64,000 bases of DNA. Source: Sedimenticola sp. (GTDB taxonomy: Bacteria > Pseudomonadota > Gammaproteobacteria > Chromatiales > Chromatiaceae). The notes below the pieces were generated by a model, which was not told where the DNA came from, did no database searches, and worked only from the letters and a program-made list of their open reading frames with translations. The translations under genes were made by a program, and so were the position numbers. Location: NCBI GenBank assembly GCA_002869585.1, contig PKUO01000088.1:62001-126000 (forward strand). Reading direction: 5' to 3'. Below are positions 1-7,932 of this stretch, piece by piece; the stretch's first letter is position 1; each line of letters begins with the position of its first letter.

Positions 1-249
1 CGCCCAGCGCTTGAGTTCGCCGTAGCTTTGCGCACCTTCGATTTCGAATCCCCCGATGCGCGTCCAGGGCACCGATCTCACCCCCAGTTTTTGGGCAATC
101 TCCGGGTGCTCGAACAGATTCACGATCTCCAGCCTGCCAAGTGCCCCCTCTTTGACCAGGCGCGTCAGCCCTTCCATGACGGCAGGGCAATAGGTGCATT
201 GCGGGGATATCAGCAGCAGGGCGCTGGGTTTGGGTTTTGTGTCATTCAT
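1..249 (-). CDS. Thioredoxin-fold protein, 3' part cut by window edge
   Basis: The first 83 codons of a minus-strand gene that runs off the left edge. The start is ATG at 249. The protein has a Cys-Thr-Tyr-Cys pair near residue 18-21, after a hydrophobic beta strand, and a later Val-Pro-Trp where thioredoxins carry their cis-proline. This suggests a thioredoxin or glutaredoxin-like fold involved in disulfide exchange. Without the C-terminus the subfamily cannot be set. The sequence after the motif (positions of helix, strand, Pro) fits the small thioredoxin-domain proteins often found near sulfur-oxidation genes, but a link to aprBA is only positional. Confidence 0.7.
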   Translation of the reverse strand, partial: MNDTKPKPSALLLISPQCTYCPAVMEGLTRLVKEGALGRLEIVNLFEHPEIAQKLGVRSVPWTRIGGFEIEGAQSYGELKRWA

Positions 250-758
250 GGTGTGTCGATCGGCAGAACTTTCAGGGGATTTTAAACCATAACCGGGTCA
301 CGGGTGGGTGGCAAAGTCGATTTTATAAAAAAGTTATAGCGGTCCTGGTTCAATTCGACCGGCAAAAGGAGTGTTCAGACCTTGTTGATCGGCGTAAATA
401 CTTAGTAAATTACTGCGAAAAATGAGCGCGCTAAATCGTTATTTTTCATATAGATAGAGACAATAAAGGGAATTTATGGAATGACCAAAAGTATTGTTTG
501 GCACTTTGTCCCGCAAGTCTTTATGGTGAACACCCCTGATTTCAGGTCAATACGTATTATAACGCCTGCGATAGTTTGTCCAGGTGATTGACAGAAACAA
601 GAATTAACGCAACCGGAAATTCCCGGTAGGCGCCCAGGGATGGGTAGAAAAATTGAGAGAAACCGCCAGGCAAACGCCGGGTATTTGGCTCGAATCTCGT
701 TATCATAATAATAGTGATGGCGATTTATCACTGCAGTGAAACTTAGGAGAAAAGCACC
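250..758. other. Long AT-rich leader upstream of aprB
   Basis: About 500 bases with no convincing coding frame. It is AT-richer than the genes around it and presumably holds the aprBA promoter, but I see no clean -35/-10 pair. Close to aprB lie two overlapping inverted repeats: AGTGAT (713-718) paired with ATCACT (727-732), and the 12-base palindrome TCACTGCAGTGA (728-739). They could form a leader hairpin or bind a regulator. Confidence 0.4.
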
Positions 759-1232
759 ATGCCAACATTTGTGCGTACTGATAAGTGCGATGGCTGTAAG
801 GGTCAGGACAAGACTGCTTGCATGTACATCTGCCCGCATGATCTGATGAAACTTGACAAAGACGGTTCTGAAACCGGCCATGCCATGAAATCCTACAACC
901 AGGAGCCTGAGCAGTGCTGGGAATGCTATTCATGCATCAAGATCTGTCCTCAGCAGGCTATCGAAGCTCGCCCATATGCTGACATCGTACCTCTGGGTGC
1001 TTCCGTACAGCCTCTGCGTGGTACTGATTCCATCATGTGGACCATCAAGTTCCGTAACGGCACCATGAAACGCTTCAAGTTCCCTATCCGTACAACCCCA
1101 GAAGGTTCTATCGATCCTTACGGTGGCAAGGCTGCTGCAGAAATCGGCAACATCGCAAAGCCCGGTTTCTTTAACCACAATGAGCAGAACGGCTATCGTG
1201 ACGGCAATCCTGCTGAACTGATCCGCAAGTAA
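759..1232 (+). CDS. aprB: Adenylylsulfate (APS) reductase, beta subunit
   Basis: The 157-residue iron-sulfur subunit of dissimilatory APS reductase. It passes electrons between the AprA flavin and the membrane partner, here in the sulfite-to-APS direction expected of a sulfur oxidiser. Two ferredoxin-type [4Fe-4S] motifs are visible: CDGC...C...CP near residues 10-25 and CWECYSCIKICP near 47-58. The rest is the AprB-specific beta sheet and tail that wraps AprA. The start ATG at 759 follows a clear AGGAGA ribosome site. aprA follows after 46 bases, so the two form an operon. Length matches the family. Confidence 0.97.
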   Translation: MPTFVRTDKCDGCKGQDKTACMYICPHDLMKLDKDGSETGHAMKSYNQEPEQCWECYSCIKICPQQAIEARPYADIVPLGASVQPLRGTDSIMWTIKFRNGTMKRFKFPIRTTPEGSIDPYGGKAAAEIGNIAKPGFFNHNEQNGYRDGNPAELIRK

Positions 1233-1278
1233 GCTGGATTCAGGCAAATTAGAACTTTAGATAATTGAGGTATTGAAA

Positions 1279-3285
1279 ATGGCTGAATTCGGAAATCCGG
1301 AAGTCGTCCAGGAAGAGGTTGACATCCTGTTGATCGGTGGTGGTATGGCCTGTTGTGGCGCCGCTTATGAGATCGGTCCCTGGTTGGACGCGGCTAAGAA
1401 AGAAGGTGTTGATATCAAGGTCAAGCTGGTCGACAAGGCCGCTATGGACCGTTCAGGCGCTGTTGCACAGGGTCTGTCAGCAATCAACACATACATTGGT
1501 TCAGAGCAGGATCCGGCTGATTACGCTCGCATGGTCTCCAACGACCTGATGGGCATCACCCGTGATGACCTGGCTTATGACCTGGGCCGTCATGTTGACG
1601 AGTCTGTTCACCTGTTCGAAGAGTGGGGCCTGCCCATTTGGAAGACTGACGAGAACGGCGAGCGTTTCGACGGTTCCAAAGGCATGACTCCTCTGAAAGA
1701 CGGCGGCAAGCCCGTACGTTCTGGTAAGTGGCAGATCATGATCAACGGCGAATCCTACAAGTGGATCGTTGCTGAGGCCGCCAAGAAAGCGCTGGGCATG
1801 GATAACATCCAGGAGCGTATCTTCATCGTCAAGCTGGTTAACGACAAGAACGACAAGAACCGCATCGCCGGTGCCGTCGGTTTCTCAACTCGTGAACATC
1901 AGCTGGTCGTGATCAAGGCCAAGGCCATCCTGCTGGCCGCCGGTGGTTGTGTAAACATCTTCCGTCCACGTTCAGTGGGTGAAGGTCAGGGTCGTGCCTG
2001 GTATCCAGTATGGAATGCCGGTTCTACCTACGCCATGGCTGCAGAGGCCGGCGCTGAGCTGACCATGATGGAAAACCGCTTCGTACCTACCCGTTTCAAA
2101 GACGGTTACGGTCCTGTTGGTGCATGGTTCCTGCTGTTCAAGTCCAAAGCAACTAACGCCTTCGGCGAAGTTTACATGGACCGCAACAAAGAGATGCTGG
2201 ACGACTATCCTCCTTACGGTCAGGCGGCTGTTCCTGCTTCCTGTCTGCGTAACCACCTGATGCTCAAAGAGATGAAGGAAGGTCGCGGTCCTATCTGGAT
2301 GGATACCGTAACTGCACTCGCCAACCTGCGCGAAACCCTGACTCCTCGCGAAGTCAAGCATCTGGAAGCAGAGGCTTGGGAAGACTTCCTTGATATGTGT
2401 ATCGGCCAGTGTGGTATCTGGGCTGGTGAAAACATCGAGCCAGAGAAGAAAAACTCTGAGCTGATGCCTACCGAACCCTACCTGCTGGGCTCACACTCTG
2501 GTTGCTGCGGTATCTGGACTTCTGGTCCTGATGACGTTGGCGCGCCGACTGAAGAGACCGAAGCCGGTGTTCCTGATCACCTGCCGAAGGGCTGGAACTG
2601 GGGCTACCGTGGTATGACCACTGTGTCCGGTCTGTTCACCGCTGGTGACGGCGTGGGCGCATCCGGCCACAAGTTCTCTTCCGGTTCACACGCTGAAGGC
2701 CGTATGGCGGCCAAGGCTATGGTCAAGTATGTCATGGACAACCAAGACTACTCACCAGAGCTGGATACCGACGTTGATTCTCTGATGGAAGAGATCTACC
2801 GTCCGGTTCGTAACTACCTTGAGCACAAGGATTACACCACCGCTATCGACGTCAACCCGAACTACATCACTCCACGTATGCTGCAGTTCCGTCTGCAGAA
2901 GATCATGGATGAGTACGTAGCCGGTGTTGCCACCTACTACACCACCAATGAGCACATGCTCAACCTGGCGGAGCAGAAGTTGGAAATGCTGAAGGAAGAC
3001 GCCCTGAAGATGCGTGCCAAGGACCTCCACGAGCTGTTGCGCGCGTGGGAGAACTATCACCGCATCCTGACGGCTGAAGCTCACATGAAACACATCCAGT
3101 TCCGTGAAGAATCCCGTTACCCGGGCTTCTACTATCGCATGGACAAGAACTTCGTTGACGAAGAAAACTGGAAGTGCTTTGTGAACTCCATCTATGACAA
3201 AGAGACCAAGACCTACAACTGCTTCAAGCGTGCCCATGTGGACATCGTTGACAAGTCCAAGTTGTTCAAGGCCGGAAGTCACTGA
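1279..3285 (+). CDS. aprA: Adenylylsulfate (APS) reductase, alpha subunit
   Basis: The 668-residue FAD subunit that interconverts sulfite plus AMP and APS in the cytoplasm. The N-terminus has the GGGMACCGAAYE dinucleotide-binding loop, and RSGAVAQGLSAIN follows, as in the fumarate-reductase-like flavoproteins. A GCGIWTSGP-like stretch and GVGASGHKFSSGSHAEGR near the C-terminus complete the FAD site. ATG at 1279 is preferred over the TTG two codons earlier because TGAGG sits at the right spacing. Second gene of the aprBA operon, ended by a strong terminator 44 bases downstream. No aprM is adjacent, and the likely electron partner is the qmo-hdr cluster at 6.4-11.5 kb. Confidence 0.98.
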   Translation: MAEFGNPEVVQEEVDILLIGGGMACCGAAYEIGPWLDAAKKEGVDIKVKLVDKAAMDRSGAVAQGLSAINTYIGSEQDPADYARMVSNDLMGITRDDLAYDLGRHVDESVHLFEEWGLPIWKTDENGERFDGSKGMTPLKDGGKPVRSGKWQIMINGESYKWIVAEAAKKALGMDNIQERIFIVKLVNDKNDKNRIAGAVGFSTREHQLVVIKAKAILLAAGGCVNIFRPRSVGEGQGRAWYPVWNAGSTYAMAAEAGAELTMMENRFVPTRFKDGYGPVGAWFLLFKSKATNAFGEVYMDRNKEMLDDYPPYGQAAVPASCLRNHLMLKEMKEGRGPIWMDTVTALANLRETLTPREVKHLEAEAWEDFLDMCIGQCGIWAGENIEPEKKNSELMPTEPYLLGSHSGCCGIWTSGPDDVGAPTEETEAGVPDHLPKGWNWGYRGMTTVSGLFTAGDGVGASGHKFSSGSHAEGRMAAKAMVKYVMDNQDYSPELDTDVDSLMEEIYRPVRNYLEHKDYTTAIDVNPNYITPRMLQFRLQKIMDEYVAGVATYYTTNEHMLNLAEQKLEMLKEDALKMRAKDLHELLRAWENYHRILTAEAHMKHIQFREESRYPGFYYRMDKNFVDEENWKCFVNSIYDKETKTYNCFKRAHVDIVDKSKLFKAGSH

Positions 3286-3328
3286 TCATTGATCGGTCTG
3301 CATAAGGACGTGTAGGAAGTAATAAAGG

Positions 3329-3360
3329 GTCCGGGCGCCGAAAGGTGCCCGGACTTTTTT
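3329..3360 (+). terminator. Rho-independent terminator of aprBA
   Basis: An 11-base-pair stem (3329-3339 with 3344-3354, one G-U pair) capped by a GAAA tetraloop and followed by six T. It lies 44 bases after the aprA stop. Confidence 0.95.
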
Positions 3361-3482
3361 GTTCCTGGATTAGTGCCTGAAATAGCTGATCCATCAGGGT
3401 ACTTGGAAAAATTACGCCAGGCTGAACAGGCGGTGTTTTTCCAACCACCTTCCAAACATTCAGAATTGAATGGAATTTAATC

Positions 3483-3501
3483 TGTACAAATGTTGTACAA
3501 T
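3483..3501 (+). promoter_or_regulatory. Paired TGTACA motifs upstream of the YkgJ-type gene
   Basis: Two TGTACA hexamers at 3483-3488 and 3494-3499 are 11 bases apart, one helical turn. The second overlaps TACAAT (3496-3501), a plausible -10 box, 65 bases before the downstream ATG. No good -35 accompanies it. An operator over a promoter is a guess from spacing and symmetry. Confidence 0.3.
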
Positions 3502-3565
3502 CGCATGACTGTGTATTGTGGCGACCACCGACCGGTGCCGTGCTACTGATTATTGGAGATTATCC

Positions 3566-4450
3566 ATGAGTGAAAAATTCGACCTGCCCCACGAGAGTGA
3601 TATGGTTCCGCAGAAGCTGGAATTGGGCTCCACGATCAAGTTTCATTGTCACAAAGGGGTCTCCTGCTTCAACGCCTGCTGTAAGCAGGCCGATCTAACC
3701 CTGACGCCCTATGATGTGATACGTCTGAAGGACAGTCTCGGGATGTCGAGCGCTGAATTTCTAAAGGCGCACACCGTGCCCTACCAGATGGATCAGCACG
3801 GAGTGCCCGGTTTGAAGATGCGCACTGACGACACTGGCGCCTGCCTGTTTGTCACCGACGAGGGATGCAGTGTCTACGCCAACCGGCCGACTGCCTGTCG
3901 CTATTACCCGCTCGGACACATGGCGATGAAACACAAGGATGCCGACAGCGATGAGACGCACTACTTTTTGATCCAGGAGGATCATTGTAAAGGCCACGAA
4001 GAGCCGAAGGAGCAGACCATCAACGAGTACCGCAAGGAGCTGGGTATAGTTGATTACGACGGCTACAATAAAGAGTGGCTGCAGATCCTGTTGAAGAAAA
4101 AGTCCGCTGGACCTACCGTCGGCCAGCCGCCTGAGAGTAGTCTGCAGCTCTTTTTCATGGCCTCTTACGATATGGACCGTTTTCGCCGCTTTGTGATGAG
4201 CGAGCAGTTCCGCAACACCTATGACATCGAGGAGAGCTCCTACGAGGTGCTTGCCAAAGAGGACATCGCGCTGATGCAGTTCGGCGTGCGGCTCATGAAG
4301 CAGGTGTTTTTTGGTGAGCGTACCATTGCAGAGAACAAGGATGCCTGGGAAAAGCGTGTCGAGCAGCGTCAGCCATTATGGGATATGCAGCGCGAGGCGG
4401 AGATTGCACGCAAACAGCAAGAGGAAGATGAGAAGTACAAGGCGGATTGA
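3566..4450 (+). CDS. YkgJ family cysteine-cluster protein
   Basis: A 294-residue soluble protein of the CxxCxxCC (YkgJ/UPF0153) family, presumed to bind zinc or an iron-sulfur cluster. The N-terminal cluster reads CHKGVSCFNACCKQ, followed by LTPYDVIRLKDSLG, then GCSVYANRPTACRYYPLG, the standard order of this family. The C-terminal third is charged and probably helical. ATG at 3566 has GGAG six bases upstream; a longer frame from 3518 has no ribosome site. Substrate and role are unknown; one branch of this family contains flagellin N-methylases, but nothing here supports that. It stands alone between the apr terminator and a LysE-type gene. Confidence 0.85.
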   Translation: MSEKFDLPHESDMVPQKLELGSTIKFHCHKGVSCFNACCKQADLTLTPYDVIRLKDSLGMSSAEFLKAHTVPYQMDQHGVPGLKMRTDDTGACLFVTDEGCSVYANRPTACRYYPLGHMAMKHKDADSDETHYFLIQEDHCKGHEEPKEQTINEYRKELGIVDYDGYNKEWLQILLKKKSAGPTVGQPPESSLQLFFMASYDMDRFRRFVMSEQFRNTYDIEESSYEVLAKEDIALMQFGVRLMKQVFFGERTIAENKDAWEKRVEQRQPLWDMQREAEIARKQQEEDEKYKAD

Positions 4451-4568
4451 ACTTCTGAGTAACTGAAATTCCCTCCCTGCGCCTACGCATTGATCCAGGG
4501 CGCAGGGTCTGGCGCCCGGCATAACGCCGGGTGTATAGTTCGGCATCGGCACACTGCAGGATAGAGAT

Positions 4569-5195
4569 ATGTCGGATGCGCAATTCTGGACCTTTCTGGT
4601 CGCTATCACACTACTTACCATGTCGCCCGGGGTGGATACCCTGCTGGTGCTGCGCAATACCGCGCGGGGCGGCTGGCGGGACGGTCTGACCAGCAGTCTG
4701 GGCATCTGCAGCGGCCTGTTCGTGCACGCCGTAATCTCTGCTGTGGGAATCTCCGTCATTCTGCTGCAGTCCGCCTGGGCCTTCAGCGTGCTGAAACTGG
4801 CGGGTGCGGTTTATCTGATCTGGCTGGGGATTCAGGGTCTGAGGTCGATGCGCAAGATGCCTGTCGGACAGACTCTAAAGGTGAAGCACGCCGGTTTCAT
4901 TGTATCCCGCTCCCTGCGGGAAGGGCTGCTATCAAATGTCCTCAATCCCAAGGCGGTGGTCTTCTACATGGCCTTTCTTCCTCAGTTTATCGATCCGACT
5001 GGCAACATGCTGATGCAGTCCCTGCTGCTGGCGGCTATCCACTTTGTGATAGGCATGATCTGGCTTTCCGGTCTGACTTACCTTCTTCACCGGGCCAAAG
5101 GCTGGGCGCTGGGCCAGCGATTTGAGACCCTGCTGCAGGGCATGACCGGTGTGGTGATGATCGGAATAGGCGTCAAACTGGCGATAGATCGCTAA
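4569..5195 (+). CDS. LysE/RhtB family amino-acid exporter
   Basis: A 208-residue inner-membrane protein with about six hydrophobic segments. The N-terminus carries the family signature: a first helix, then MSPGVDTLLVLRNTARGGWRDGL, with the next helices at residues 40-60 and 65-85. NPKAVVFYMAFLPQFI in the middle is also diagnostic. LysE/RhtB proteins export amino acids or related small molecules; the substrate cannot be read from sequence. The start ATG has GGATAGAG upstream. The gene converges on glk, whose stop lies 15 bases away. Confidence 0.9.
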   Translation: MSDAQFWTFLVAITLLTMSPGVDTLLVLRNTARGGWRDGLTSSLGICSGLFVHAVISAVGISVILLQSAWAFSVLKLAGAVYLIWLGIQGLRSMRKMPVGQTLKVKHAGFIVSRSLREGLLSNVLNPKAVVFYMAFLPQFIDPTGNMLMQSLLLAAIHFVIGMIWLSGLTYLLHRAKGWALGQRFETLLQGMTGVVMIGIGVKLAIDR

Positions 5196-5209
5196 AATCT
5201 CCGAGTGAT

Positions 5210-6199
5210 TTATCCCTTGCTGGCCAAGTGTGCCTGATAGAGCGCCGGTCCATAGAGTCCACAGCGATCATCCAGAATCACCCGTACAGGCATGGAAGCC
5301 ATCAGTTCAGACATCCTCCCCTTGGCCAGAAAGGTCTGCATGAACTGTGGGCGTTTCAGCCACTCAAGGATCTTCGGTGGTATCCCTCCGGCCAGGTAAA
5401 CCCCACCCTTTGCCATCATCTTCAGGGCATGATTACCCGCCTCGGCGGCATAGAGTCTGATGAACATTGCCAATGCCTCCTGGCAGATGGCGTCCTGGCT
5501 ATCCATCGCCGCCCTGGAGATGGCTGCGCTTTTATCGCCTGTCTGGAACTGCTGCGCCAACCAGTCGGGTGTTTGCTGATCGTTGTGCTGGAGCAGAAAA
5601 TTGTAGATATTGCTCAGCCCCTGTCCGGATACGATGCGCTCCCAACTCACATGATCGTAGCGTTGCTGTAGATAACGCAGGAGCTGGAATTCGATTTCGT
5701 TGCCTGGGGCGAAGTCGGCATGTCCCCCCTCCGAGGCAAACGGATGATGGTCTGCGCCATCCCAGAAGAGACCGGCCTGACCAAGTCCCGTACCCGCCGC
5801 GATTACCAGCCGGTTGCCGATGCCATCGCCTGTGCCTGAATGAAGTGTGTAGAGCTGATCACCGGTCATGGCTGGCAAACCCCAGGCGATAGCCTCGAGG
5901 TCGTTGAGCAGATCCACCTGTGAAATATCCAAGGCAGTTTGCAGTTCGTCTGCATCAACGCGCCATGGCAGGTTGGTGGTTTCGCAGGTGCGGCCATGGA
6001 TCGGGCCGGCGATGCCGAAGCAGGCCCTATCGACCGAGATCTGGTGATCGGCTATGAACAGCCTGGCGATTTCAAGCAATCCGCTGAATTCATTGCTTGA
6101 AAAGATGGTTTCCCGCAGAAGTTCAATACGCCCCTGATCTGCGTTGATGAGGGCGAGTCGTGTATTGGTGCCGCCAATATCCCCTGAAAGTATCAGCAA
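5210..6199 (-). CDS. glk: Glucokinase
   Basis: A 329-residue ROK-unrelated, E. coli-type glucokinase that phosphorylates glucose to glucose-6-phosphate with ATP. Visible motifs are GDIGGTNTRLALI (phosphate loop, residues 6-18), LNDLEAIAWGL (catalytic Asp), AAGTGLGQAGL (second phosphate loop) and ASEGGHADFAP. The start appears to be TTG at 6199, since GDIGGTN must sit at the extreme N-terminus and no ATG is available; the ribosome site is weak. It may work with glycogen phosphorylase at 34-36 kb in reserve-carbon use. It is convergent with the LysE-type gene. Confidence 0.92.
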   Translation of the reverse strand: MLILSGDIGGTNTRLALINADQGRIELLRETIFSSNEFSGLLEIARLFIADHQISVDRACFGIAGPIHGRTCETTNLPWRVDADELQTALDISQVDLLNDLEAIAWGLPAMTGDQLYTLHSGTGDGIGNRLVIAAGTGLGQAGLFWDGADHHPFASEGGHADFAPGNEIEFQLLRYLQQRYDHVSWERIVSGQGLSNIYNFLLQHNDQQTPDWLAQQFQTGDKSAAISRAAMDSQDAICQEALAMFIRLYAAEAGNHALKMMAKGGVYLAGGIPPKILEWLKRPQFMQTFLAKGRMSELMASMPVRVILDDRCGLYGPALYQAHLASKG

Positions 6200-6321
6200 A
6201 AGAGTTGTCCGGTCCGGTGTTGGATAGGTTTAAGGTTATTACAGGTTGGCTTTGATGGCGACTGTTTAGATCACCCATGTCGCCCGATAATAGTCGCTGT
6301 ATAAACGGTCCATGCGCAGTA

Positions 6322-6348
6322 AAGAAAAAGCCCTCGTGTAAGAGGGCT
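6322..6348 (-). terminator. Terminator of the qmoAB-hdrCB operon
   Basis: A seven-base-pair stem (6329-6335 with 6342-6348). On the minus strand it is followed by a T-rich run. It lies about 35 bases past the hdrB stop. Confidence 0.85.
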
Positions 6349-6381
6349 GAATCTTTGCACTGCGTATTGCTTGAGCTGCGT

Positions 6382-7281
6382 TTACTTGTTGGCGATATCT
6401 TCCAGTTTTTTTGCCTTGATGATCTGGCCATTGAGTGCTGCATCAGCGGCAGAACGACCAAAGGCAACGTCCAGCAGCTGGCTGTAGTAAACGACCGGCA
6501 TGTTGAACTTGGTGCCGAATTTCTCGTTGATCTGATCCTGGTAGATCTCAACGTTTGCCTGACACAACGGACATGGGGTTGTGATCAGGTCGGCGCCATT
6601 GTCATAGGCCGCTTCGATGATGCCGTGGATCATCTCCTGGGACTTTTCCGGCTCGGAGAATGCCAGGGCGCCACCGCAGCACTGGACCTTCTTCTCGTAG
6701 GTGCGAATCGATTCTGCGCCCACGCTCTCGACAATGTTGTCCAGATACATGGGGTTTTCGAAGGATTCACCTGCGATACCGAAGGGACGATTGGTCTGAC
6801 AGCCGACATAGCCGGCGATTTTCAGCCCTTCCAGTGGCTTTTTGACCTTTGCCTTTAGGGCATCGAAGCCGATGTCATCGACCAGTACCTCAACCATGTG
6901 CCGAACCTCGGCCTGACCCTTGTACATCAGTCCGGCTTCGGCCAGCGCGGCGTTGGCGTCCTTGAACATCTGCTGGTCATCATGCAGGCGTTCCTTGGCT
7001 TCACGGGTCGCCAGCCAGCACGCGGCGCAGGTGGCCACGATCTGCTGGCCGGGATTGTGCTCCTCGGAGAGGGCAATGTTGCGCGCCGAAAGGGCCAGAC
7101 GCGGCAGTTCGCCGCCACCGCCGTAGCCGATAGATGCGCCACAGCAGTTCCAGTCGGGAATTTCGTTGAGCTGAATGCCCAACTACTCGCACATGGTATC
7201 CACTGAGCGCATCAGGTTGGATGAGGATGCTCCGGTTTGTGAGGAGCACCCGGGATAGAAGGAGACTTCTTTCTTAGCCAT
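6382..7281 (-). CDS. hdrB: HdrB-like CCG-domain subunit, interrupted by in-frame TAG at codon 33
   Basis: A 299-codon HdrB-like protein with two CCG domains that bind noncubane [4Fe-4S] clusters. With HdrC it probably replaces the membrane subunit QmoC as the partner of QmoAB. Start ATG at 7281, 17 bases after hdrC. The frame is open except for TAG at 7183-7185. Cys12 (YPGC) lies before the TAG; NCCGAS, CAACW, YVGC, QCCGGALAF and CPLC lie after it. A TTG directly after the TAG could restart translation, but the product would lack Cys12, a ligand of the first CCG motif. The residue expected at codon 33 is probably Glu or Gln, one base from TAG. True mutation, assembly error and readthrough are all possible. 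Confidence 0.85.
7183..7185 (-). other. In-frame amber codon in hdrB
   Basis: Minus-strand TAG, codon 33 of hdrB, between Met-Cys-Glu and Leu-Gly-Ile. The frame and the HdrB-like sequence continue undisturbed on both sides, so this is a point change or recoding site and not an indel. Confidence 0.9.
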
Positions 7282-7297
7282 TTTGCTTTAACCTCAC

Positions 7298-7921
7298 TTA
7301 ACCTTTGCCTTGCACTTTGGCATCTTCGATTTCCTGGGCCTTCTTGATCATCTTCTGCAGGCCGCTGGTGTCTTTAACGCCATGTCCGCCGAAGAATTCC
7401 ATCGGGTTCATGCGTTTTGCCTTCATCATGTTCTGGCCGAGTTTCTGGTTGGCCATGGCGTTTTTCACGCCCTGCCCAAAGCCGTCCTTGAAATAGAGGG
7501 AGAGACCCAGTTTCAACTCGTTGACACGGCCTTTCTTCATCAGGTTGTCCCAGAAGATCTGCGAGAATTCTGCGGTAGGCTGTTTCTGCGGTGCCAATCC
7601 AAGACGCTTGGAGTAGACCGCGAGGCCATGCATGATATGGGTGATGGGCAGTCCACGCGGACAGCGGGCGATACAGTTATAGCAGGAGGTGCACATCCAC
7701 ATGGAGTCGGATGTCAGCACTTCATCACGCTTGCCGGCGCGAATCATCATGAAGATTTCCTGTGGCGGATGATCCCAGTGCTTGCCCAGGGGACAAGAGC
7801 CGGCGCAAACGCCACACTGCATGCACATCTTTACCCATTCGCCTTCTTCGACGTTCGCCTCAACTTCCCTGAGGAAGCTGGTGCGATACTTTTCTATCAT
7901 TACTTTATTGAGATCACTCAT
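7298..7921 (-). CDS. hdrC: HdrC-like iron-sulfur subunit
   Basis: A 207-residue HdrC-like protein with two ferredoxin-type [4Fe-4S] motifs, CMQCGVCAGSCPLG (about residues 33-46) and CTSCYNCIARCPRG (about 77-90). The C-terminal half is helical and lysine-rich. HdrC passes electrons between the flavin/iron-sulfur subunits and HdrB. Here it should link QmoAB to HdrB, giving a soluble or loosely attached HdrBC in place of the cytochrome-b-type QmoC. The start has a GGAGAG ribosome site, and qmoB ends 11 bases upstream, so the genes are cotranscribed. Confidence 0.93.
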   Translation of the reverse strand: MSDLNKVMIEKYRTSFLREVEANVEEGEWVKMCMQCGVCAGSCPLGKHWDHPPQEIFMMIRAGKRDEVLTSDSMWMCTSCYNCIARCPRGLPITHIMHGLAVYSKRLGLAPQKQPTAEFSQIFWDNLMKKGRVNELKLGLSLYFKDGFGQGVKNAMANQKLGQNMMKAKRMNPMEFFGGHGVKDTSGLQKMIKKAQEIEDAKVQGKG

Positions 7922-7932
7922 TGAGGCTCTCC

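Noticed and set aside
553-590. aprB promoter candidates (TTATAA near 553, TTGACA near 588)
   Set aside because: Neither box has a partner at the right spacing, so I do not call a promoter.
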